This document shows positions 14,857 to 22,502 of a DNA stretch of 64,000 nucleotides, one piece after another. Under the pieces are notes generated by a model, which ran no database searches, was not told the origin of the DNA, and saw only the letters and a list, made by a program, of their open reading frames with translations. Origin of the DNA: Curtobacterium sp. MCBA15_008 (GTDB lineage Bacteria > Actinomycetota > Actinomycetes > Actinomycetales > Microbacteriaceae); NCBI RefSeq assembly GCF_001865065.1, contig NZ_MJGN01000017.1, positions 1-64,000 of the forward strand, written 5' to 3'. The position numbers were made by a program, and so were the translations under genes. The first letter of the stretch is position 1, and each line of letters starts with the position of its first letter.

Positions 14857-15333
14857 ATGCAGACGTTCCTGCCGTACCCGGACTTCCGCGCCTCGGCCGA
14901 GGTGCTCGACGACCGGCGACTCGGCAAGCAGCGGGTCGAGACGCTGCAGGTGATGCGGGCGCTGACCCTGCCGGACTACGGGTGGCAGCACCACCCGGTG
15001 GTGGCGATGTGGCGCGGCTACCGGCCCGCGCTGATGGCCTACCAGGACGCCACGTGCCGGGTGTGGGCGGAGCGCGGCCACGCGGACACGTGCCTCGAGA
15101 AGACCCTGGCGGACCTGGCGCTCGTGCAGGAGGACCTCGAGGCCTACGAGCGCGGCGACTACGTCGTGCCGGCCTGGAACGAGGACCCGGCGGTGCACCG
15201 CTCGCACCGGTCGAAGCTCGTGCAGAAGGCCCCGGAGCACTACCGACCGCTGTTCCCGGACGTGCCCGACGACCTCGACTACGTCTGGCCGGTCAGCGGA
15301 CGCGCGTCCACCGCGGCCCGTCGCGACGGGTGA
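14857..15333 (+). CDS. MSMEG_6728-type pyrimidine dimer DNA glycosylase/endonuclease V-like protein
   Basis: 158 residues from the ATG at 14857. MQTFLPYPDFRASAEVLDDRRLGKQRVETLQVMRAL is the hallmark N-terminus of this family, in which the region after the first Met resembles T4 endonuclease V. Later blocks YGWQHHPVVAMWRGYRPALMAYQDATC and HRSHRSKLVQKAPEHYRPLFPDVPDDLDYVWP are also typical. A DNA repair role is assigned by family; activity in actinobacterial members is little tested as far as I know. The last 41 bp overlap the convergent gene at 15293-15583. Confidence 0.85.
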   Translation: MQTFLPYPDFRASAEVLDDRRLGKQRVETLQVMRALTLPDYGWQHHPVVAMWRGYRPALMAYQDATCRVWAERGHADTCLEKTLADLALVQEDLEAYERGDYVVPAWNEDPAVHRSHRSKLVQKAPEHYRPLFPDVPDDLDYVWPVSGRASTAARRDG

Positions 15334-15583
15334 CGACGGCGGAGCGGACCTCGACCACACCGGTCAGTCCGTCGACGGCGTGCTCGGCGACCGCCTCGGC
15401 GACATCGTCCGACGGCGCCTCGTACCGGACCACGGCACAGGGCACACCGCGGAGCAGCTGCACGTCCTTCGCCTCGACCACGGTGAGCTCGGCGACGAGT
15501 CGGGCCGCCTCGGGCAGGACGGCGTCGGGGCTGGTCCCCGCGGCGAGTGCGCCGACGGCGAGGGTCACGCGGTACGAGGGCAC
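15293..15583 (-). CDS. Conserved hypothetical protein, 96 residues
   Basis: Start chosen at GTG 15583 (MPSYRVTLAVGALAAG) because TACGGT on the same strand (15595-15590) ends 6 nt before it, as for other leaderless genes here. The product is a small alpha/beta protein: VTLAVGALAAG strand, a helix PDAVLPEAARLVAELT, then VEAKDVQLLRGVPCAVVRYEAPSDDVAEAVAEHAV and a closing strand. It resembles ferredoxin-like small domains with no catalytic motif visible. It overlaps the convergent gene by 41 bp. Family not recognised. Confidence 0.55.
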   Translation of the reverse strand: MPSYRVTLAVGALAAGTSPDAVLPEAARLVAELTVVEAKDVQLLRGVPCAVVRYEAPSDDVAEAVAEHAVDGLTGVVEVRSAVVTRRDGPRWTRVR

Positions 15584-15626
15584 CGCCACACCGTAACGCA
15601 GCGGGCACGGCGACGGCCCGGTGCAC

Positions 15627-15778
15627 CGGACCCGTCGTGGGCTGAGGGGGACAGGGCGTCGCGCAGGGGCAGCAACGCTCGCGCCCACGACGGGTCACAA
15701 GTGCTGCGGGACACGACGAATCAGGGGTGTCGTGCCCCGCGCCGGACGCAGATCAGGGGGTCGCGTCCGGTCGTCGCA
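15627..15778. repeat. Cluster of three inverted repeats in a gene-free stretch
   Basis: GACCCGTCGTGGG (15627-15639) pairs with CCCACGACGGGTC (15685-15697). Two further hairpins follow: GGGACACGAC..GTCGTGCCCC (~15714-15744) and CCGGACGC..GCGTCCGG (15750-15778), whose loops share the sequence ATCAGGGG. The 235-bp gap 15584-15818 holds nothing else. Confidence 0.5.
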
Positions 15779-15818
15779 CCGTCGGGTCCGCAGGGGACGG
15801 TCCCGTCGGTGCTGGTCC

Positions 15819-16085
15819 TCAAGGGTGTTCGGTGTCCTCTCGGTACCGGTCTGTCTCGGTCGGTGCGGGCATCGACCGTCGAGCCGCCGCGGGTCGGACC
15901 ATGGGGAGCAGGGCACTCCCGATGGTCGCCAGGGCCCCGACGACGGCGATCAGCCCGAGCGGGGCGGTGCCGAGGTCGTGCTGTGCGGCCAGGACGAGCG
16001 CGACGACGGTCGCGGGTGCCGGGAGGAGCTGGACCGCCCGGAAGCGGTCCTCCTGCCGGACCCGAGTCGTCATCGCGTTTGCCAT
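15819..16085 (-). CDS. Small membrane protein, unknown
   Basis: 88 residues from the ATG at 16085 (MANAMTTRVRQEDRF); an upstream ATG at 16142 would add 19 residues. Two hydrophobic helices (LPAPATVVALVLAA and APLGLIAVVGALATIGSALLPMV) are joined by a short loop and followed by a polar tail. No family recognised and no strong ribosome site, so the start is uncertain. It lies downstream of the NAD operon on the same strand but 101 bp away. Confidence 0.45.
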   Translation of the reverse strand: MANAMTTRVRQEDRFRAVQLLPAPATVVALVLAAQHDLGTAPLGLIAVVGALATIGSALLPMVRPAAARRSMPAPTETDRYREDTEHP

Positions 16086-16186
16086 GTGAACACTCTGGCG
16101 CACTTCTCCGGTCCGCAAAAGGGGGGACACGTCCCCACTCATGGAGTAGAACGTCTAGTACACCCTTGCGAGCGGTGGACCGCTGC

Positions 16187-17326
16187 TCAGGCGAGCGCGC
16201 GGACGGCCCCGACGGCGTCCGCCACGGCCCGCACGACGACGGGGACGTCCTCGTCGGTGAGACCCGCGTCGAAGGTCAGGCGGACGGCCGTCCGGGCGAC
16301 GTCCTCCGGTAGCCCGAGCGCGGTGAGGACGTGCGACGCCTCGGTGCTGCCGGCGGCACAGGCGCTCCCCGACGAGGACACGACGTCCCGCTGCTCCAGC
16401 TCGAGCAGCACCGTCTCGCCGTTGACACCGGGGAAGCAGAACGACGCGTGCCCGGGCAGGCGCGAGGTCCTCGACCCGGTGACGAACGCGCCGGGGACGG
16501 CGCTGAGCACCCCGTCGATCAGGGCATCACGGGTGCGGGTCGCGGTCGACGCGGCGGCGGCCCGACCGGCGTCCGCCAGTGTCATCGCCGTCGCGACCGC
16601 CACGGCTCCCGCGACGTCCTCGGTACCCGAACGTCGACCCCGCTCCTGTCCCCCACCGTGCAGCAGCGGTTCGAGCTGCACCCCCGCGCGGACCGCGAGC
16701 ACCCCGGTGCCCTTCGGGGCGCCGAGCTTGTGTCCCGACAGCGACACCGCGTCGACGCCGAGCACGTCGAGGCCGACCGGCAGCCAGGGTGCGGACTGCA
16801 CGGCGTCGGTGTGGAAGCGCGCACCGACCTCGTGCGCGACCGCGGCGAGCGCCGGGACGTCCTGCACGGTGCCGATCTCGTTGTCGGCGTGCGCGATCGA
16901 GACGAGCGTGGTGTCCGGCCGCAGCGCCGCGCGGAGCACCGTCGGGTCGACGCGGCCGTCGGCGTCGACCGGCAGCACCGTGACGTCGAAGCCGTGGAAC
17001 CGTTCGAGGTACCGGCAGCTCTCCAGCACGGCTTCGTGCTCGATCGCGCTGGTGACGACATGCCGTCCCCGGGTTGCGGCGAGCGCGATGCCCTTGACGG
17101 CCGTGTTGGCGCCCTCGGTGCCGCCGGTGGTGAAGACGACCTCGCCAGGTCGGCACCCGAGCACCCGGGCGACGGAGGCTCGGGCGTCGGTGAGCCCCCG
17201 GGCCGCGGCGTCGCCGACCCCGTGCGTCGACGAGGGGTTGCCGAAGGTGCCGGTCAGGTACGGCCACATCGCCTCGAGGACCTCGCGGCGGACGGGGGTC
17301 GTGGCGGCGCGGTCGAGGTAGAACAC
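16187..17326 (-). CDS. NifS-like cysteine desulfurase of the NAD operon
   Basis: 379 residues from a GTG at 17326, 2 nt after the nadC stop. Class V aminotransferase fold: FYLDRAATTPV, FTTGGTEGAN, HEAVLES, HADNEIGTVQD, the PLP lysine in LSGHKLGAPKGTG and the catalytic loop SSSGSACAAG with the sulfur-carrying Cys. It removes sulfur from cysteine for Fe-S cluster assembly. Last gene of nadA-nadB-nadC, so it probably matures the [4Fe-4S] cluster of NadA, as known for NifS proteins in other Gram-positives. Oddities: the family LDHAATTP motif has Arg for His, and NNETG reads DNEIG. Confidence 0.92.
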   Translation of the reverse strand: MFYLDRAATTPVRREVLEAMWPYLTGTFGNPSSTHGVGDAAARGLTDARASVARVLGCRPGEVVFTTGGTEGANTAVKGIALAATRGRHVVTSAIEHEAVLESCRYLERFHGFDVTVLPVDADGRVDPTVLRAALRPDTTLVSIAHADNEIGTVQDVPALAAVAHEVGARFHTDAVQSAPWLPVGLDVLGVDAVSLSGHKLGAPKGTGVLAVRAGVQLEPLLHGGGQERGRRSGTEDVAGAVAVATAMTLADAGRAAAASTATRTRDALIDGVLSAVPGAFVTGSRTSRLPGHASFCFPGVNGETVLLELEQRDVVSSSGSACAAGSTEASHVLTALGLPEDVARTAVRLTFDAGLTDEDVPVVVRAVADAVGAVRALA

Positions 17327-17328
17327 GG

Positions 17329-18243
17329 TCAGGACCCGGCGGGCGCCACCACGGACACGTCGAGCCCGAGGTCGAGTGCCCGCGCCGAGTGCGTCAGCGC
17401 ACCGACCGAGATGACGTCGACGCCGGTGGCGGCGATCGCGGCGACGGTGTCGAGCGAGACCCCGCCGGAGGCCTCGACGAGCGCGCGCCCGGCGACGATC
17501 CCGACGCCCGTCTCGAGCATCTCCGGGGTGAAGTTGTCGAGCATGATCGTGTCGACCCCGGCTGCGACGACGGGCTCGATCTGGTCGATGCGGTCCACCT
17601 CGACCTCGACGTGCACGGTGTGCCCGAGTCGGTGCCGTGCGCCCGCGATCGCGTCGCCGATCCCGATCCCGCCGGCGAGCAGCACGGCCAGGTGGTTGTC
17701 CTTCGCGAGCACGGCGTCGGACAGGGACGTGCGGTGGTTGTGTCCGCCGCCGCACCGGACGGCGTACCGCTCGAGCGCGCGCAGCCCCGGCGTCGTCTTG
17801 CGGGTGTCGACGATGCGCGCACGCGTGCCTTCGACGGCCGCGACGTAGGTGGCGGTCGCGGTCGCGATGCCGGACATGCGCTGCACGAGGTTGAGCGCGA
17901 CCCGCTCGGCACGGAGCACCGAGCGGGCGTTGCCCGTCACCGTCGCCAGCAGCGTGCCCGCCGCGAACGAGGACCCGTCGGGGACGTGCAGGACGACGTC
18001 GACGGAGGGGTCGACCGCGTGCACCACCGCGGCGAAGACCCCGCCGCCGCTCAGCACGCCGGGCTCACGGGCGCCGAGGGTGGCGGTGGCCACGGCGTCG
18101 GCCGGGATGAGCGTCTCGCTGGTGACGTCGCCCCACGGCGCGTCCTCTTCCAGCGCGGTCTCGATCACGCGGCGCAGGGCGTGCGGGGCGATGGTGCCGG
18201 GGTCGGTCGGGGCGGTCTCGGTCGGGGCTGCGGTGACGGTCAT
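17329..18243 (-). CDS. nadC: Nicotinate-nucleotide pyrophosphorylase (carboxylating)
   Basis: 304 residues from the ATG at 18243, with GCAGGAGG upstream inside nadB. It condenses quinolinate with PRPP to give nicotinate mononucleotide and CO2. Motifs: LEEDAPWGDVTSETLI, RVALNLVQRMSGIATATATYVAAV, DTRKTTPGLRALERYAVRCGGGHNHR (PRPP and quinolinate-binding Arg/His/Lys), LAKDNHL, VEVEVDRIDQI, IMLDNFTPE and ISVGALTHSARALDLGLDV. ATG overlaps the nadB TGA by 4 bp, indicating translational coupling. Confidence 0.96.
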   Translation of the reverse strand: MTVTAAPTETAPTDPGTIAPHALRRVIETALEEDAPWGDVTSETLIPADAVATATLGAREPGVLSGGGVFAAVVHAVDPSVDVVLHVPDGSSFAAGTLLATVTGNARSVLRAERVALNLVQRMSGIATATATYVAAVEGTRARIVDTRKTTPGLRALERYAVRCGGGHNHRTSLSDAVLAKDNHLAVLLAGGIGIGDAIAGARHRLGHTVHVEVEVDRIDQIEPVVAAGVDTIMLDNFTPEMLETGVGIVAGRALVEASGGVSLDTVAAIAATGVDVISVGALTHSARALDLGLDVSVVAPAGS

Positions 18244-19859
18244 GCGGGTACCTCCTGCGGGACGGGTGCGTGCTGTGCGACCCACGCGTACGACGCGGGA
18301 GCGGACGGGTCGGTGTCGGGGTGGTCGGTGCGGGCGTGCGCGCCACGGGACTCGGTGCGGGTCTCGGCGGCGAGCGCCGTGATCCGGGCGAGGTCGAGGA
18401 GGGCGCGGTCCTCGTGGTCGCGCACCCCGGTCGGCTCCGGCAGCGTCAGGGCGGCGAGGTCGCAGCGGGCGCTCGCGAGTCCGGTCGCGTCGCGCAGCAG
18501 CCCGACACGGTCCGTCATGACGGACTGGACCGCCTGTCGGACGTCGACGACGTCGGTGCGGTGAGCCGCGCCTCCAGACGGTGTCGGACGGGAGGCGCGG
18601 ATCACGTCCGCCGCATCGGTCACGGTGGTCGGGTGGAGGCCTGCGTCGCCCCGCAGGCGCAGCCGGTCGGGACGCGGTGCGTCCAGGGCGTCGGCGGCGC
18701 GGACCGCGAAGACGAGTCCCTCGAGGAGCGAGTTGGAGGCGAGGCGGTTGGCGCCGTGCACGCCGGTGCAGGCGACCTCGCCGATCGCGAGGAGGCCCGG
18801 CAGGCTGGTGCGGCCCTCGGCGTCGGTGGCGACACCGCCCATCGAGTAGTGGGCTGCGGGTGCGACCGGGACGCCCTCGCGGGTCCAGTCGAAGCCGGCC
18901 GCTCGGGTGGCGCGGGTGAGGCCGGGGAAGCGTCGGACGAGGAACGCGGGGTCGAGGCCGGTCGCGTCGAGGAGGACGGGTTCCCCGCCCTGGTCGCGCA
19001 CCGCGCTCGCGATGCCCCGGGCGACGACGTCGCGCGGGGCGAGCTCGGCGTCCGGGTGCACCGCGGTCATGAAGCGGCGTCCGTGGGCGTCGCGGAGGAC
19101 CGCGCCCTCGCCGCGGACGGCTTCGGAGACCAGTCCGCCGTCCGGCACGGCGAGGCGTGTCGGGTGGAACTGGACGAACTCGAGGTCCGCGAGGACGGCA
19201 CCGGCACGCCAGGCCGCGGCGGCCCCGTCGCCCGTCGCGACGAGCGGGTTGGTGGTCTCGCGGTAGAGGTGGCCGGCGCCGCCGGAGGCGAGCACGACTG
19301 CGTCCGCGTCGATGCGCCGGGGTTCACCGAGCAGGTCGAGGACGTCGACCCCGACGACCGCTCCGTCGCGGACGACGAGGTCGGTGAGGCAGGTGCGCTC
19401 GAGGATGGTGACGTGCCGGCGGTGCAGCGCGTCGACGAGGGTGCGCTCGATCGCGGCTCCGGTCGCGTCGCCGTCCGCGTGCACGACCCGCCAGCGTCCG
19501 TGGGCGGCCTCACGACCGCGGGCGAGGTCGTCGCCGTACCGGTCGAGGCTCGAGGGGTCCGCCGTGCGGTCGAAGGGCACCCCGAGCGAGAGCAGGTCGC
19601 GCACCCGGGCCGGTCCGTCGGTGCACAGCACCTCGACGGCTCGGGCGTCGGCGCTGCCCGCGGCCGCGACGTGCGTGTCTGCCTGGTGGAGCGACGACGA
19701 GTCGTCCGCGCCGAGCGCGACCGCGACGCCGCCCTGGGCGTACGCGGTCGCGCTGTCGGCGAGCGCGCCCTTCGTCACCAGGGTGACGTCGTGGCGGGCG
19801 CTCGCGCGGATCGCTGCGGTCAGTCCGGCGATGCCGGAGCCGACGATGACGACGTGCAC
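18240..19859 (-). CDS. nadB: L-aspartate oxidase
   Basis: 539 residues from a GTG at 19859 (MHVVIVGSGIAGL), with GACAGGACC upstream. Flavoprotein that oxidises L-aspartate to iminoaspartate for NadA. N-terminal FAD dinucleotide motif VIVGSGIAGLTAA, TKGALADSATAYAQGGVAVAL, HQADTHVAAAG, VLASGGAGHLY, FVQFHPTRL, AHYSMGGVATDAEGRTSLPGLLAIGEVACTGVHGANRLASNSLLEGLVFA. A CCGCGCCTCC..GGAGGCGCGG inverted repeat (18566-18600) sits inside the C-terminal helical region and encodes ASRPTPSGGAA, apparently an inserted repeat tolerated in a loop. Confidence 0.96.
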   Translation of the reverse strand: MHVVIVGSGIAGLTAAIRASARHDVTLVTKGALADSATAYAQGGVAVALGADDSSSLHQADTHVAAAGSADARAVEVLCTDGPARVRDLLSLGVPFDRTADPSSLDRYGDDLARGREAAHGRWRVVHADGDATGAAIERTLVDALHRRHVTILERTCLTDLVVRDGAVVGVDVLDLLGEPRRIDADAVVLASGGAGHLYRETTNPLVATGDGAAAAWRAGAVLADLEFVQFHPTRLAVPDGGLVSEAVRGEGAVLRDAHGRRFMTAVHPDAELAPRDVVARGIASAVRDQGGEPVLLDATGLDPAFLVRRFPGLTRATRAAGFDWTREGVPVAPAAHYSMGGVATDAEGRTSLPGLLAIGEVACTGVHGANRLASNSLLEGLVFAVRAADALDAPRPDRLRLRGDAGLHPTTVTDAADVIRASRPTPSGGAAHRTDVVDVRQAVQSVMTDRVGLLRDATGLASARCDLAALTLPEPTGVRDHEDRALLDLARITALAAETRTESRGAHARTDHPDTDPSAPASYAWVAQHAPVPQEVPA

Positions 19860-19875
19860 GGTGCGGTCCTGTCGG

Positions 19876-21258
19876 TCAGCGGGCCGCGGGCGCGGTCGGG
19901 GCGGGCTGCGCGCTCGGGTCGGCATGCTGGTTCTGGTCGGCGTGTGCGCTCGGGTCGGCCTGCACGCTCGGGTCGATCTGGCCGGCCAGCGGACGCGGCT
20001 TGGCGGCGAGCATGCGCTCGAGGGCGACCTTGGCGTCGGCCTGCACGTCGGCGGGGACGACGATCTCGTTGAGGACCTCGCCGTCGACGAGTGCCTCGAG
20101 CACCCACGCGAGGTAGCCCGGGTGGATCCGGTACATCGTCGAGCAGGGGCACACCACGGGGTCGAGGCAGAAGATCGTGTGCTGCGGGTACTCGGCCGCG
20201 AGCCGGTTCACCATGTTGATCTCGGTGCCGATCGCGAACGTGGTGGGCTCGGTCGCCGCGGCCACGGTCTTCCGGATGAGGTCGGTGCTGCCGGCGTGGT
20301 CGGCGGCGTCGACGACCGCCATCGGGCACTCGGGGTGCACGATAACCTGCACGCCGGGGTGCTCGCGACGCGCCTGGTCGATCTGGTCCACCGTGAAGCG
20401 GCGGTGCACCGAGCAGAAGCCGTGCCACAGGATGACCTTCGCCGCTTCGAGGTCGCTCGCCTCGTTGCCGCCGCCGGCGAGCCGCGGGTTCCACATCGGC
20501 ATGAGGTCGGTGCTGATGCCCATGGCCTTGGCGGTGTTGCGGCCGAGGTGCTGGTCCGGGAAGAACAGCACGCGCTGCCCGCGCTCGAACGCCCACTCGA
20601 GGACGGTCGCGGCGTTCGACGAGGTGCAGACGATCCCGCCGTTCCGGCCGCAGAACGCCTTGAGGTCCGCCGCCGAGTTCATGTACGTGACGGGGATGAC
20701 CGGCACGCGGCCGTCAGCGTCGGGCTCCGTGCCGTAGAGGGCGGTGAGCTCGGCCCACGCCGCCTCGACGCTGTCGATGTCGGCCATGTCGGCCATCGAG
20801 CAGCCCGCGGCGAGGTTCGGCAGGATCACGCGCTGGTCGTCCCGGGCCAGGATGTCCGCCGTCTCCGCCATGAAGTGCACGCCGCAGAAGACGATCGCCT
20901 CGGCGTCGGGCTTCGTCAGCGCGGCGTTGGCGAGCTGGAACGAGTCGCCGAGGAAGTCGGCGTGCCGGACCACCTCGTCGCGCTGGTAGAAGTGCCCGAG
21001 CACGACGACGCGGTCGCCGAGGGTGGCCTTCGCGCGCTCGATGCGCTCGTGGAGCTCGTCGACCGGGGCGTGCTTGTACTCGTCCGGCAGGACGCCCTGG
21101 CGCGGTGCCGAGGTCGGGATGACGTCGGACATCGACGAGCCGGGGCCGTAGCCGGGTCTGGAGTCGAAGTCCCAGGTCGGAGCGGCGAGGTCCGGCGTGC
21201 AGGTGCTGCCGGCCGCCTGGCCGTTGGAGATCAGTTCGATCGTGGTGGCGATGGACAC
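19876..21258 (-). CDS. nadA: Quinolinate synthase
   Basis: 460 residues from a GTG at 21258, preceded by ATAGGAAAACC. Fe-S enzyme condensing iminoaspartate with dihydroxyacetone phosphate to quinolinate. Seen: VVLGHFYQRDEVVRHADFLGDSF, FCGVHFMAETADIL, ILPNLAAGCSMADM, GIVCTSSNA, FFPDQHLGRNTA, VHPECPMAV, FAIGTEINMVNRLA, LDPVVCPCSTM with the cluster cysteines. The last ~35 residues are a low-complexity tail of ADPSA/ADQNQ-type units not usual in NadA. Begins 7 nt after the NrtR-like gene ends. Confidence 0.95.
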   Translation of the reverse strand: MSIATTIELISNGQAAGSTCTPDLAAPTWDFDSRPGYGPGSSMSDVIPTSAPRQGVLPDEYKHAPVDELHERIERAKATLGDRVVVLGHFYQRDEVVRHADFLGDSFQLANAALTKPDAEAIVFCGVHFMAETADILARDDQRVILPNLAAGCSMADMADIDSVEAAWAELTALYGTEPDADGRVPVIPVTYMNSAADLKAFCGRNGGIVCTSSNAATVLEWAFERGQRVLFFPDQHLGRNTAKAMGISTDLMPMWNPRLAGGGNEASDLEAAKVILWHGFCSVHRRFTVDQIDQARREHPGVQVIVHPECPMAVVDAADHAGSTDLIRKTVAAATEPTTFAIGTEINMVNRLAAEYPQHTIFCLDPVVCPCSTMYRIHPGYLAWVLEALVDGEVLNEIVVPADVQADAKVALERMLAAKPRPLAGQIDPSVQADPSAHADQNQHADPSAQPAPTAPAAR

Positions 21259-21265
21259 GGTTTTC

Positions 21266-21985
21266 CTATCGGTTCCGCTGCTGGGGGGTGCCGGTCTGCA
21301 GCGGGCCGTTGTCCGCGTAGGCCAGGTCAGGGTTCGAGCGGTAGAGCCGGGCCGGTCGGTGCCGCCCGCCGCTCGTGGTCTCGTCGGTCGGCAGGATCGC
21401 GTCGGTCTTCTCGACCTGCCGACGGAAGTTCGCGGGGTCGAGCGCACGCCCGAGCACCGCCTCGTACACCCCGCGGAGTTCGGCGAGGGTGAACCGGTCC
21501 CCCAGGAACGCCTGCGCGATCCGGGAGTACGACATCTTGTTGCGCAGCCGCCAGAGCGCGTAGTCCACGATGCGGTCGTGGTCGAAGGCGAGCGGCGGGT
21601 GCTCGTCGGCGAGGAACCACCGGACGTTCCAGTCGTCCGGCACCGACGATGCCTCATCCGGGTGCACCAGGGCCCAGTAGACGATCGAGACGACGCGGCT
21701 CGGGGAACGGTCGACGTCACCGAAGGCGTAGAGCTGCTCGAGGTATCGCGGCTGCACGTTCGTCGTCTCGCGGAGGCGTGCGGCGGCGGAGTCCTCGAGC
21801 CCCTCGTCGGGGCGGACCCACCCGCCCGGCAGCGCCCACGACCCCTCGTACGGCTCCGCGACGCGGCGCACGAGCGGCATCCAGAGCGCCGGCGCGCCGG
21901 TGTCGGGGTGCGGGCGCAGCGCCACGATCACGGTCGAGACCGCGACGCGGATGGCTGGCTCGTGGGGTTCAGGAGATAGTGTCAT
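21266..21985 (-). CDS. nrtR: NrtR-type Nudix transcriptional regulator of NAD synthesis
   Basis: 239 residues from the ATG at 21985. The N-terminal Nudix-fold domain (residues ~10-150) has the box region WALPGGWVRPDEGLEDSAAARLRETTNV, in which the catalytic Rex2EExGU is not intact (RLRETTNV), as in NrtR repressors that bind ADP-ribose without hydrolysing it. The C-terminal wHTH follows: LRNKMSYSRIAQAFLGDRFTLAELRGVYEAVLGRALDPANFRRQV. It is the first gene of the nadABC operon, and a perfect inverted repeat overlaps its start. Repression relieved by ADP-ribose, a NAD turnover product, is known for the family. Confidence 0.9.
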   Translation of the reverse strand: MTLSPEPHEPAIRVAVSTVIVALRPHPDTGAPALWMPLVRRVAEPYEGSWALPGGWVRPDEGLEDSAAARLRETTNVQPRYLEQLYAFGDVDRSPSRVVSIVYWALVHPDEASSVPDDWNVRWFLADEHPPLAFDHDRIVDYALWRLRNKMSYSRIAQAFLGDRFTLAELRGVYEAVLGRALDPANFRRQVEKTDAILPTDETTSGGRHRPARLYRSNPDLAYADNGPLQTGTPQQRNR

Positions 21986-22021
21986 GGTGACTCGAAGTGT
22001 TCGGGTTGGGATGACACTATC
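21975..22021 (-). promoter_or_regulatory. Candidate NrtR operator: 11-bp inverted repeat around operon start
   Basis: GATAGTGTCAT (21975-21985) and ATGACACTATC (22011-22021) are exact reverse complements 25 bp apart. On the minus strand the first-met arm contains a TGATAG/GATAGT -10-like sequence and the second covers the ATG itself. NrtR dimers bind TGTCA/TGACA-type palindromes; two separated half-sites would allow binding across the promoter. Confidence 0.6.
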
Positions 22022-22076
22022 ACCGGGTTTCACGAGACCGAAACAGCGCCGAAAACTCCCGGTCGGACCGCGCGCC

Positions 22077-22082
22077 TACATT
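22077..22082 (+). promoter_or_regulatory. -10 TACATT for leaderless acylphosphatase mRNA
   Basis: TACATT then 7 nt to the ATG at 22090; no Shine-Dalgarno sequence. Confidence 0.45.
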
Positions 22083-22089
22083 GAGCGAC

Positions 22090-22371
22090 ATGACGACGGT
22101 GACGAGGATGCACGCCGTGGTGTCGGGGACGGTCCAAGGGGTCGGGTTCCGGTACTGGACCGCACGGAAGGCCGACGGGCTGGACCTGGCGGGCTACGCG
22201 CGGAACCTGTTCGACGGGACGGTCGAGGTCGAGGCGGAGGGACCGGCTCCGGCGGTCGACGCGCTCATGAGCTGGATCCGCACCGGTCCCCCGTCCGCGA
22301 CGGTGACCGACGTAGCGTGCCGGTCGGTGGTCCCGCACGGCGACGACGACGGGTTCGCGATCCTGCACTGA
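22090..22371 (+). CDS. Acylphosphatase
   Basis: 93 residues, the usual size. It hydrolyses acyl phosphates such as acetyl or carbamoyl phosphate. The two catalytic residues are visible: Arg in GTVQGVGFRYWTARKA and Asn in ARNLFDGTVEVEAEG. The C-terminal AILH is close to the family ending. It is monocistronic with a leaderless-type start, divergent from the NAD operon. Confidence 0.93.
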   Translation: MTTVTRMHAVVSGTVQGVGFRYWTARKADGLDLAGYARNLFDGTVEVEAEGPAPAVDALMSWIRTGPPSATVTDVACRSVVPHGDDDGFAILH

Positions 22372-22502
22372 CGCCCCGGCACCCACCGTTCACCTGCGGA
22401 TGTCGGCCCGAAGCGGAATAATCGAATCCACTCAGGCGGTTGCCCTGTCTGCGCGCCCTGCGCCCCCTCGTTCCACCAGTCGTGATCCACCAGGAGCCCC
22501 GC

